Below are positions 45,691 to 54,261 of a DNA stretch of 64,000 nt, piece by piece. The translations under genes were made by a program, and so were the position numbers. The notes under the pieces were generated by a model. The model was not told the DNA's origin, made no database searches, and saw only the letters and a program-made list of their open reading frames with translations. The DNA is taken from NCBI RefSeq assembly GCF_024166365.1, contig NC_064826.1, positions 60,467,001 to 60,531,000 of the forward strand. The letters run 5' to 3'. Position 1 is the stretch's first letter. Each line of letters opens with the position of its first letter. Origin of the DNA: Elephas maximus indicus (taxonomy: Eukaryota > Chordata > Mammalia > Proboscidea > Elephantidae).

Positions 45691-46263
45691 GCAAAGGAGA
45701 ATGAAGAACACCAAAACACCAGGAAAATATTAGCCCAAGAGACAAAAAGTCCACATAAACCAGAGACTTCATCAGCCTGAGACCAGAAGAACTAGATGGT
45801 GCCCAGCTACCACCAATGACCACCCTGACAGGGAACACAACAGAGAATCCCTGATGGACCAGGAGAAAAGTGGGATGCAGAACTCAAATTCATGTAAAAA
45901 GACCAGATTTAATGGTCTGACTGAGACTAGAGGATCCCCAGAACACATGGCCCCTGGACTCTCTGTCAACCCAAAACTGAAACTGTTCTCAAAGCCAAAT
46001 CTTCAGACAAAGATTAGAGTGTGCTTCTTAGTTCGAGTAGATACACAAGACTAAATGGGCAACCTCTGTCCAGAGGTGAGATGAGAAGGCAGAAAGGGAG
46101 AGGAACTGGTTGAATGGACACGGGAAAGGCAAGGTGGAAAGGGGGAGTGTGCTGTCACATTATAGGGAAGGCAACTAGGGTCACAAAACGAGCTGTAAAC
46201 TTTCACCTAAAGCACAATAAAAAAAATTTTTTTAATTAAAAAAGAATAAATAAATAATTAAAA
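45691..46263 (+). mobile_element. L1 3' UTR insertion with 18-bp target duplication
   Basis: 5'-truncated L1: GAACACCAAAACACC, CTAGATGGTGCCCAGCTACC, AAAAGACCAGATTTAATGG, GTGCTTCTTAGTTCGAG, GAGCTGTAAACTTTCACC and an A-tail. AAAACTCCAATCACCTTA flanks it at 45673-45690 and 46264-46281, marking a clean target-primed insertion. Confidence 0.94.
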
Positions 46264-46469
46264 AAAACTCCAATCACCTTAATTCTCTCCTTACCCTCAG
46301 AGAAAGACTATATATCTTACTTACGACATGTAGAAGACAGAGTCACCTGAAAGGTTCTCTTTTTATTTCACACTCTAATTGTAAAAAACTACTCTAATCC
46401 AAATCCAACTCTTGCCCCTTTCTTTCTATTACCATAGAACAGGTATCCCGTTTATATTTACTATCTCTT

Positions 46470-47062
46470 TTGGGTAGACAGCCTCTAAGATGGCTCACAG
46501 TGATCTTTGCCTCCTGGGATTCATGTCTTTGTGTAATGCCCACCTTTTGAATGTGCTTGGACTTTGTGACTCACTTCTAATGAACAGAATACAGCAAAAG
46601 TAATGAGATGTCACTTCCAAGGTTAGATTACAAAAAGACTGTGGCTTCTGCCTTGGTCATTCTCTAGCTCTCTCTTGCTCTCTCACTTACTTTGAAGGAA
46701 GCTAGTTCCTATGTTGTGGGTAGCTCTATGGAGAGGTTCAGGTACCAAGGGTGGCTTCTAGTTGACACCCAGAAAGAAATTGAGGCTCTCAGTCCAACAA
46801 CCTGTGAGGAACTGAAAGCTGACAACAACCACAACGCAAGCTTAGAAGCAGATCCTCCCCCCTAGATGAGCCTTCAGAAGAGATAATAGCTGAAGCAGAT
46901 GGCATGACTGCAACCTCATGACAGACTTTGAGGCAAATGTACCCGTTTAAGCTAAGCCGTGGTTCCTGATCCACAGAAATTGTGAGATAATAAATGTTTG
47001 CTCTTTTAAGCCACTAAATTTTAGGGTGGTTTGTTATATAGCAAAGATGTCTAATATAACCT
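46470..47062 (+). mobile_element. MLT/MaLR-type LTR, diverged
   Basis: GCCTCTAAGATGGCTCACAG, TTCATGTCTTTGTG, GACTTTGTGACTCACTTC, CAGCAAAAGTAATGAGATG, GAAATTGTGAGATAATAAATG and CTTTTAAGCCACTAAATTT follow the MLT-type LTR order, including the polyadenylation region. Confidence 0.72.
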
Positions 47063-47276
47063 TCATTATTGCTCTAGATCCTTCCCACCTGCTTCTCTCT
47101 TTCCCCACATCTTCAAATCTTCTCTATTTGCTCCTTCTAATCAGCAATTAAACATGGGAGAGGGGGACACTATTTTAAAAAAAAAAGAAAAAAAAGCCCT
47201 TCAATTCCAATCTCCCTTCTAGCTACTCCCCATTTCTCCCCACCTCTTCACAGTAAGTTACTGGGTGTTGCAAACA

Positions 47277-47445
47277 GTTAATGCACCTTGGTTGCTAACG
47301 TAAGGATTGGAGGCTCACGAAGAAAAGGCAGGCAATCTACTTTCAAAAAATTAGCCATTGAAAACCAATGGAGTACAGTTCTACTCTGTCACATATGGGT
47401 TTATCATGAGTCACAGTCAAATCGATGGCAATTGTTTTTGGTTTT
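47277..47445 (+). mobile_element. AfroSINE, divergent subtype
   Basis: The body reads AATGGAGTACAGTTCTACTC, TGTCACATATGGG, TCATGAGTCACAGTCAAATC, GATGGCAATTG. The CACATATGGG variant and the degraded head mark an older subtype than the other SINEs here. Confidence 0.75.
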
Positions 47446-47770
47446 TTAGAGTAAAAAACTTCTTGAAGTATCTACATTTACTGTCTTCATTTCTCTTCCA
47501 TTTCATCTGCCTCCTAATTTCACTGGTGTGTAGGCTTTACTCCTATCAATTCCACAGAAAGTTCTCTCACCAACATCTTCAAAACCATGCAGACTATTAA
47601 ATCCACTGGGAATTTCCAGACCATATCTTACTTGACATTTCTTTATTAGTTAATACTGTTAACCAACTGTCCTTCTCAAACATGTTTTCCTTCCTTCGTT
47701 TCTGATATACCAGATTCCCCTGTTTCCTCCTATCTTTCAGACCATTCCATTTCCTTTCCTTTGCAGGCTC
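47446..47770. other. Stretch without recognised elements
   Basis: Pyrimidine-rich unique sequence. Confidence 0.5.
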
Positions 47771-47857
47771 TTTTTTTTTTTTTTTAAGAGTGGTGAAATA
47801 TATAACAAAAAGTTTGCCATCTTAATCACTTTTAGGTGTACAATTTAATGACCTTAA

Positions 47858-47935
47858 TTCAGGGGCAGATTATCCAACAGGCATTGTGCTTACCTTACTT
47901 ACCAGATTGTCCATAGTGAACAATTTCACATTTCT
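47858..47935 (+). repeat. GTAAGCAAGG-family repeat, copy 1
   Basis: TCAGGGGCAGATTATCC, then CATTGTGCTTACCTTAC, TTACCAGATTG and AACAATTTCAC. The same start and end blocks recur at 48055-48155 and reversed at 52395-52485. Family unknown to me. Confidence 0.6.
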
Positions 47936-48054
47936 TTTCACCACATCAAAGATTCTGTTTTAAGTATGGCTGGCACCTTTCTCTCTCCCATCCCCATAGC
48001 ACCTTCCAACAGAATCAAAGCCTCTTTTTAAATTTACAGTCCTTGATGGAGGTG

Positions 48055-48155
48055 GATGACCCAGTAAGCAAGGTAACCATGGGCTTACTTGTGCTTACTT
48101 ACTAATCTGTAATGAAAAATTTCACTACAGGTGATCTGGTAAGCAAGGTAAGCAC
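48055..48155 (+). repeat. GTAAGCAAGG-family repeat, copy 2
   Basis: CCCAGTAAGCAAGGTAACC, GGGCTTACTTGTGCTTAC, TTACTAATCTGTAATG, AAAATTTCAC, then a second GGTAAGCAAGGTAAGC. It is internally repetitive. Confidence 0.6.
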
Positions 48156-48739
48156 CACCCCTGCATTAATTACTTTCACCATGTTGTACTACCATCACTC
48201 ACCACCATCCATCTGCAAAAGTTTTACATTGCCCCAAACAGAAACTCAGTGCCCTTTGAACAATAACTCCCATTCTCTCCTCCCCCCCAGCCCCTGGTAA
48301 CCACTAATAAATTTTGTCTGTATGCAGTTGCCTATTCTAGATATTTCATATAAGTGGGGTCATACAATACTTGTCCTTTCATGTATGACTCATTTCACTC
48401 AATGTAATGTTTTCAAGGTTCATCCATGTTGTAGCATGAATCAGGGCTTCATTTCTCTTTATGGCTGAATAAATATTTCATTGTATGGATATATCACATT
48501 TTATTTATCCATTCATCTGTTAATGGACACTTAGGTTGTTTCCATCTTTGGGATATTGTGAATAATGCTACAATAAACATTGGTGCTCAGGTATCTGTTT
48601 GAGTCCCTGCTTTCAAGACTCTTGGGAATATACCTAGGATTGAGATTGCTGGGTCGTATGGTAGTTCTATGTTTAACTTTTTGAGGAACCGCCAAACTCT
48701 TTCCCACAGTGACTGTACCATTTTGCATTACCCTCTGGA

Positions 48740-49125
48740 GACTCTTTTTACTCTGCCCTAAAAACTTGTGCCTCTCAGGATTCAGCTCCAGGTTGTCTGA
48801 GCTTCCTGCTCTACACACTCTAGTGGGGCAATGTCACTTCCTAAAGAATCCTGAATTGATATCCCTAGCTTCTTCCTGAGCTTCAGACATATATATAACA
48901 ACTCCCCTCAAACTCAGCAAATATAGAACTAAACTTATCATTAACATCCCACACCCACTCACTTAATCCTCCTCTTCTTTATGTATAATAATAAATGATA
49001 CTAATACCTGGCCATTTTTCCCCAACTAGAATATTCAACCTGACTCCTGTACCCAATTGTTATCTGTTCTACTTTCTAAATAGTTTACAGTTCTATCCAC
49101 TTCTCTCCATTCACAATCCCACAAT
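48740..49125. other. Stretch without recognised elements
   Basis: Nothing family-level recognised. Confidence 0.5.
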
Positions 49126-49664
49126 TCTGGCCCAGGAGAGTTGTCTTTTACCTGGATAACTGTAACAGCCTTCTAACTGGTCTGCAAAACAGTTACTACA
49201 AGCTCATTCTCTCTGCAGCCTGAGGGATCATTCCAAAAGACACTATAACACTTAGAAAATGTCAGTTCCCTGCTTAAAATTCTTCAATATCTTCTTGTTG
49301 CCCCCAGGATAAAGTCAAAGTTGTATATCAGAGCTTACAGGTAGTGTGACATTTAAGTTATTGTCTAATGGGGCACTTTTGAGAGTGAAAGTGAGTGCTA
49401 TTAATAATTATTAAGGGACAGGTGTGTAAACTGAGACTGTCTGGAAAAATGGGATGCAAGGTCACCTTATTTATAAGGCCCTGAGTGATCTGGTCCCTGA
49501 AAAACTCTCCAGCCATCTCTTATGTATCATACACTACAACCATTGCAAACTTCACTCCTTTTCTTGAGCTCATCATAATCTCTCTTGCTTTTGGGCTTTT
49601 GCACGTATTGTTTCATTTGTCTGGAAAACTTCCCGCCCCTCCTCTTCTCCTGAAAAACTTCTAT
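49126..49664 (+). mobile_element. L2 LINE fragment (left part, split by L1)
   Basis: Old mammalian L2 blocks in order: GCCTTCTAACTGGTCTGC, CCTGCTTAAAATTCTTCAAT, CCCCCAGGATAAAGTCAAAG, AAGGCCCTGAGTGATCTGG, GGGCTTTTGCACGTATTG. An unassigned insert of about 130 bp sits at 49338-49470. L2 continues after the L1 at 50831. Confidence 0.78.
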
Positions 49665-50830
49665 TTACACAATAGCAAAAAGATGGAAACAACCTAGGTG
49701 CTCATCAACAAATGAATGGATAAACAAACTATGGTATGTACACACAACAGAATACTACACAATGATAAAGAACAATGATGAATCTGCGAAGCATCTCACA
49801 ACATAGATGAATCTGAAGGACATTATGCTGAGTGAAATAAGACAATCATGAAAGGACAAATATTGTATAAGACTACTACTATAAAAACTCATGAAAAGGT
49901 TTGCTTACAATCTTTGATGATTATGAGGGAGGGAGGGAGTAGGGATGGAAAAACATTAAATAGACAATAGATAAGTGGTAACTTTGGTGAAGGGTAAGAC
50001 AGTACACAATACTGGGGAAGCCAGCACAACTTGTCCAAGGCAAGGTCATGGAAGCTCCATAGATACAGCCAAACTCCCTGAGGGGCCAAATTACTGGGTT
50101 GAGGCCTGTGGGAATATGGTCTTGGGGAACATCTTGCTCAATTGGTGTAACATAATTTATAAAGAAAATATTCTACATTCTATTTCGGTCAGTAGCGTCT
50201 GGGATCTTAAAATCTTGTGAGCGGCCATCTAAGATATTCCACTAGTGTCACCCTGGCTGGAGCACGAAAGAATGAAGAAAACCAAAGATACAAGGGCAAG
50301 ATTAGTCCAAAGGACTAATGGACCACAAGTACCACAACCTCCACCAGATTGAGTCCAGCACAACTAGATGGTGCCTGGCTACCACCACAGACTGCTCTGA
50401 CAGGGATCACAATAGAGGGTCCTGGACAAAGCCAGAGTAAAATGTGGAACAAAATTCTAACTCACACACATGCAAAAAGACCAGATTTAGTGGTGCGACA
50501 GAGCCTGGATAAACCCTGAGAGTATGGCACCTGGACACTCTTTTAGCTCAGTAATGAAGTCACTCATGAGGTTCACCCTTCAGCCAAAGATAAGACAGGC
50601 CCATAAAACAAAACGAGACTAAATGGGCATACTGGCCCGGGGCAAGGACTAGAGGGCAGGAGGGGACAGGAAAGTTAGTAATGAAGAACGGAAGGTCGAA
50701 AAAGGGAGAATGTTGTCATGTCGTGGGATTGGCAACCAACACCACAAAATAGTATGTGTATTAATTGTTTAATGAGAAGCTAGTTTGCTCTATAAACCTT
50801 CATCTAAAGTACAATTTAAAAAAAAAAACA
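49665..50830 (+). mobile_element. L1 LINE 3' end inserted in L2
   Basis: End of ORF2 (AAGATGGAAACAACCTAGG, GAAGGACATTATGCTGAG) followed by the most complete 3' UTR of this type in the window (50 bp of poly(A) context at 50815-50830). It gives the reference for identifying UTR fragments at 1-1712, 2415, 45691 and 62457. Confidence 0.9.
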
Positions 50831-50930
50831 ACTCTGATTCATCTTTCTGGTCTCTACTTCGATGTCCCTTGTCCAGAGAGATTTTTCCTGATCTTTAAAG
50901 ATCTCTGCTATGGGCTTCTAAAGCACATTC
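50831..50930 (+). mobile_element. L2 LINE fragment (right part)
   Basis: TTCATCTTTCTGGTCTCTAC, GATGTCCC, GAGAGATTTTTCCTGATC corresponds to the next part of L2 after 49664. Confidence 0.6.
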
Positions 50931-50934
50931 TAAG

Positions 50935-51575
50935 ACAGGGAACAGAGAGGCCCCCAAATCTGCAATTCACATAAACAAATTAGTGAAGTAACAGGAAATG
51001 GGCCAGGGTGCAGAAACAAAGCCATTCCCCAGAACAATGGGGCAGGATATCAGAAAACAGCCCGGAAACTTCCTTAAAGTTGTCTTTCAGAAGCAGCCGG
51101 ATGAAACCAGCCCCAGGGACATGCGCAGAACCTCCACCTGTGACTGCTGTGTGACCTTCCACCAGGGGCAGTGAGGGGCTGCAGTTGCAGCTGGGGAATC
51201 AAACTCAGCGAGCGAGAGACTGCGCAGGCACAACACTCCATAAGTCCTGCTACGAATCCCGGAAGCCTCCAGGACAGGAGCCATCTTAGAAAGCAGCTGT
51301 GCCGCACCTTAGTTAACCTATCCCTGCCCTAAATGGGCTACTTGCTGGAAAATCCCGCCTATGCCTCTGAATAAACATGAATCTTTTTCCTGCTCAAGAA
51401 TTTTTAAAATCCATGCAAATCCTTTGTTCTGTGAGACGGGGGTAAGCATTGCCTAGGCCCTCTTCGTCTCCGCTTGCCTCTTCAATAAAACTTTGTGTAG
51501 AAAACTCTCCGTGCCTTACCTGCTCATTCTTGACCAGTGAGAGGAAAGAACCTTATCTAACTGAAGACGTAGAGG
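50935..51575 (+). mobile_element. Probable solo LTR, ERV class I-like
   Basis: This CpG-containing, GC-rich segment with two polyadenylation signals (AATAAACATG near 51371, AATAAAACTTTG near 51484) and a T/C-rich run between them resembles a retroviral U3-R-U5. No pol or env sequence adjoins it. Exact ends and target duplication could not be fixed. An alternative is a GC-rich unique island. Confidence 0.55.
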
Positions 51576-51592
51576 CACTGGCAACAATACCA

Positions 51593-51800
51593 GAGCCAAA
51601 AACCTATTGCCACTGAGTCAATTCCAACTCATGAAGACCCTGTAGGACACAGTAAAACTGCCCCATAGGGCTTCCAAGGCTGTAAATCTTTACAGAAGCA
51701 GACTGCCACATCTTTCTCCTGTGAAGCAGCTGGTGGGTTTGAACAGCTGACCTTTTAGGTAGCAGCTGAGCACTTAACCACTGTGCCACCAGGGCTTCTT
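51593..51800 (-). mobile_element. AfroSINE, long form
   Basis: Antisense: AACCTATTGCCACTGAGTC, GCCCCATAGGGCTTCC, long-form block CTGTAAATCTTTACAGAAGC and ACATCTTTCTCC, ending CACTGTGCCACCAGGGC. Confidence 0.9.
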
Positions 51801-52252
51801 CTAACACACATAGCACATCTCATATCATAACTCTTGCTCCCCTTATTGTGATTACTTATTTGGGGACTGACTTCCAAGCTAGATTATAAACTATTGAGGG
51901 AAGAAACTGTTTCTGTTTCATGACTGTATCACAGCACGGAAGGAGGAGTTTATGGAGGTAAAACATTCAAAGTTCCAAAGTAGGATTTCAAAAACCCATC
52001 TCCCATCCCTTGAAACTGCAGTAGATAGGATTATCTCCCCAACCTCACATTCCCACTTTTCTCCTGCTGCTTACAATCTTCATAACCTGAGGCAAGAATT
52101 CAGCACAGTGGGATCTTTTGATGGTGTAGGTCTCACCCCCAGAGACTGACTCAATTGGCCTTGGGGGGCCCAGGCAACAGTACTTAAAAAAAAAAAAAGT
52201 GTCACAAGGTGATTCTAATGGGAAGCTAGGATTAGGAACAAGTGCTGTAGAG
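51801..52252. other. Stretch without recognised elements
   Basis: A-run near 52183-52197; otherwise unique. Confidence 0.5.
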
Positions 52253-52577
52253 CAGCACTGTCCAATAGAGCTTCTTGCAATGTTGGAAATGTTCTGTATC
52301 TGTGCTGGCCAATAAAGTAGCCACTAGTCCCATGTGGCTACTGAGTATTTGAAATGTGGCTTGCGTGAGTCACACATTCAAAGATGTGGCGAAACCCTTG
52401 TGAAAATTAGTAAGTAAACACAAGTAAGCCTGTGTTTACCTTGCTTACTGTAAGCCCTTGCTTACTGGTTAATCTGCCCCTGAGTGTGAATGAACAAGTA
52501 AATTTTTAATTTTACTGAACTTTTTATAACTAAAATGGCTACATGTGAGTAGTGGCTATCAACAGTGCGACGCTAGA
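52253..52577 (+). mobile_element. hAT (Charlie-type) MITE relic with insertion
   Basis: CAGCACTGTCCAATAGAGC start, then GGAAATGTTCTGTATCTG, CTAGTCCCATGTGGCTAC, TTGAAATGTGGCTTG. The matching right side reads AATTTTTAATTTTACTGAAC, GGCTACATGTGAGTAG. About 135 bp at roughly 52362-52495 is foreign. Confidence 0.72.
52395..52485 (-). repeat. GTAAGCAAGG-family repeat, copy 3 (inverted)
   Basis: On the reverse strand it reads TCAGGGGCAGATTAACC, AGTAAGCAAGG, AGTAAGCAAGGTAAACAC, GGCTTACTTGTG, TTACTTACTAA, in the same order as copies 1 and 2. It is inserted in the hAT relic. Confidence 0.65.
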
Positions 52578-52852
52578 ACAGTCGTTCTAAAACTTGAATG
52601 TAGATCAGGATCACCTGAAAAAAAAATCACAGATTGCTGGGCCCCACCTCTAGAGCTTCCAATATAGTAGCTCTGAAGTGGAACGCTGGTGGTGGAGTGG
52701 TTAAGAATTTGGCTGCTAACCAAAAGGTGGGCAGTTCAAATCCACCAGTTCCTCCTTTTAAACCCAGAGCCTAACAATTTGCATTCTAACCCATTCCCAA
52801 ATGATATTGATGCTGTTAGTCCAAAGAACACACTTTGATAATCATTGTTCTA
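52578..52852 (+). mobile_element. MER5A hAT relic, split by a SINE
   Basis: CGTTCTAAAACTTGAATGTA, CAGGATCACCTGAAA, CAGATTGCTGGGCCCCACC, then after the SINE CAATTTGCATTCTAACCC, GATATTGATGCTGTTAGTCC, ACACTTTGATAATCATTG. This is the order and spacing of MER5A. Confidence 0.85.
52680..52765 (+). mobile_element. AfroSINE, 3'-truncated
   Basis: Head GCTGGTGGTGGAGTGGTTAAG and B-box region GGTGGGCAGTTCAAATCC, stopping after CTCCTT with no tail. Loss of the 3' end is unusual for a target-primed insertion and suggests a later deletion or an aberrant integration. Confidence 0.85.
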
Positions 52853-52854
52853 GA

Positions 52855-52975
52855 GCTTGTTAAAAATAAGACTCTCAGGTCCCCTCCCAGTTTTACCAAA
52901 TTAGAATCTACATTTCACCCTATTATTCAGGTTATTTCTCTGAATGTTAAAGTTTAAGAAATGGTGTTTAGATGA
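52855..52975 (+). mobile_element. MER5-like hAT relic
   Basis: GGTCCCCTCCCAG, CCAAATTAGAATCTACATTT, GAATGTTAAAGTTTAAGAAATG resembles the MER5 family consensus order. Confidence 0.55.
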
Positions 52976-53889
52976 TCTTATGTAAATCAGAAAATTCCAA
53001 ATTCACCCCTATTGAATACAACTTTTATGCTGTAGAATTACTGTCATACCCCCACTTAGCCTTCATCTTTTCAAACTGATTTAAAAAAAAAAAAAAAAGA
53101 ATTTAATCTTGTATGTATTCCTACCCTTTGCCTAATTAATTAATCCTTCACTTGATCTGAATTTCTTTCTTGAAAACCCAGAAATTCTAACAATAAATAC
53201 ATGGTGCTTCACATCTATTTGGAATATAATGTTACATCTAAACCAAACACTTGGTATTCTCTCTGTGGTTCGCATTCCACTTGCAAAATTTTTCAATTTA
53301 CCCTTTAGGCTATTTTGCATGTTTCTGCTTCCTTCCCTTCCAGATTCACTCCTAGCAGGAAGGCAGCCTTTCTTGCTCTCTTAATGATCTAAAGCAATAC
53401 TGGGTATAGCTTAGCCTTGCCACTAACAGCAACCAAAGACTCAGGTCCAGAGAATGTAAACACCTTGCAGAAGGGCAGCCAGTGGATACAAGTGCTTCAG
53501 GAGTTCACTTCCCAAGGGGAGCTCAGCTCTGAGCTTTGACTTTATTCCTTGACATGCTGCTAAGATGTAGTTGATCTCCCTTACCCTCCATCCCTGCGTT
53601 CTACCCCATATTTATGCCTTCCTCCAAATTCCTGCCTACCCTGAATACAAATTCCCATCTCATCTGAGGAACAGAGACAGGGAAAAAAATCCAGTTTCCC
53701 CCTTACACCATGGTCTAAAACCTTTCCCAACCTAGTGTATCATTTGCAGTTTAGCCTCTTGGAGTTTTTAAAACCCTTCAAACTAGAAAAGATTTTGACT
53801 TTATCTTTGCATAGTCAAAAGATCCACTGAAGGTTTCCTAGCCCCCAACCCTGCAAACAAAAATTACCTGCCTTCAAACAGAACTTAGC
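52976..53889. other. Stretch without recognised elements
   Basis: Contains an A-run near 53083-53098; otherwise unique, no exon supported. Confidence 0.5.
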
Positions 53890-53897
53890 ATGCTCAC

Positions 53898-53930
<33 letters not shown>

Positions 53931-53992
53931 AAGAAGATTAGCAAAACCCCTGTACAAGGATGATACACAAATTCATGAAGCATTTTATATTG
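53890..53992 (+). pseudogene. RNU6: U6 snRNA retro-pseudogene (5' part of a U6-L1 chimera)
   Basis: Near end-to-end U6 similarity: GCAGCACATATACTAAAATT, GGAACGATAC, AGAAGATTAGC, AAGGATGA, CAAATTC. Differences are mostly CpG-type C-to-T or G-to-A changes plus a 2-bp loss near the 5' end and changes in the central AGC-GG-type region. U6 is the catalytic-core RNA of the spliceosome. No upstream TATA/PSE-type promoter is evident and the 3' T-run is lost, so it is not expected to be expressed as U6. It joins L1 sequence directly in the same orientation. Confidence 0.9.
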
Positions 53993-54261
53993 TTGTATAG
54001 AACTTTCAAATGGAGAGGAAGTCAAGGTGATATCAAGTAATAAAAGACTAGCTCAAACTTAGGAAGAGTTAAATTTCAAGGTAACCACAAAGAAAGTTAA
54101 CAAACTTACTCATCAAAATCAAGAAGAAAACCATAAGTTCTCAGTAAACACAAGATCTACAATAACAAAAGAGACTAAAAAAATCACACAAATGAAAGAA
54201 ACTCAGCACAGGAGAGTAAGAGGAACAAAGAACATCTTAGCACAAAAAAAAAAAAAAAGGC

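Larger units (their letters stand above)
47771..48735 (-). mobile_element. Old L1 3' end (ORF2 end and 3' UTR) with an internal insertion
   Basis: Antisense ORF2 end at about 48340-48735 (TCATTTCACTCAATGTAATG, TTCATCCATGTTGTAGC, TTATTTATCCATTCATCTG, GATTGCTGGGTCGTATGG) and 3' UTR (CCCCTGGTAACCACTAATA; TTTTAGGTGTACAATTTAATG near 47830). About 290 bp of foreign sequence (47855-48140) lies between 47850 and the UTR continuation. Confidence 0.82.

Noticed and set aside
53890-53992. Functional U6 snRNA gene
   Set aside because: Internal deletions and substitutions, no visible upstream promoter elements, missing terminator, and direct fusion to L1.
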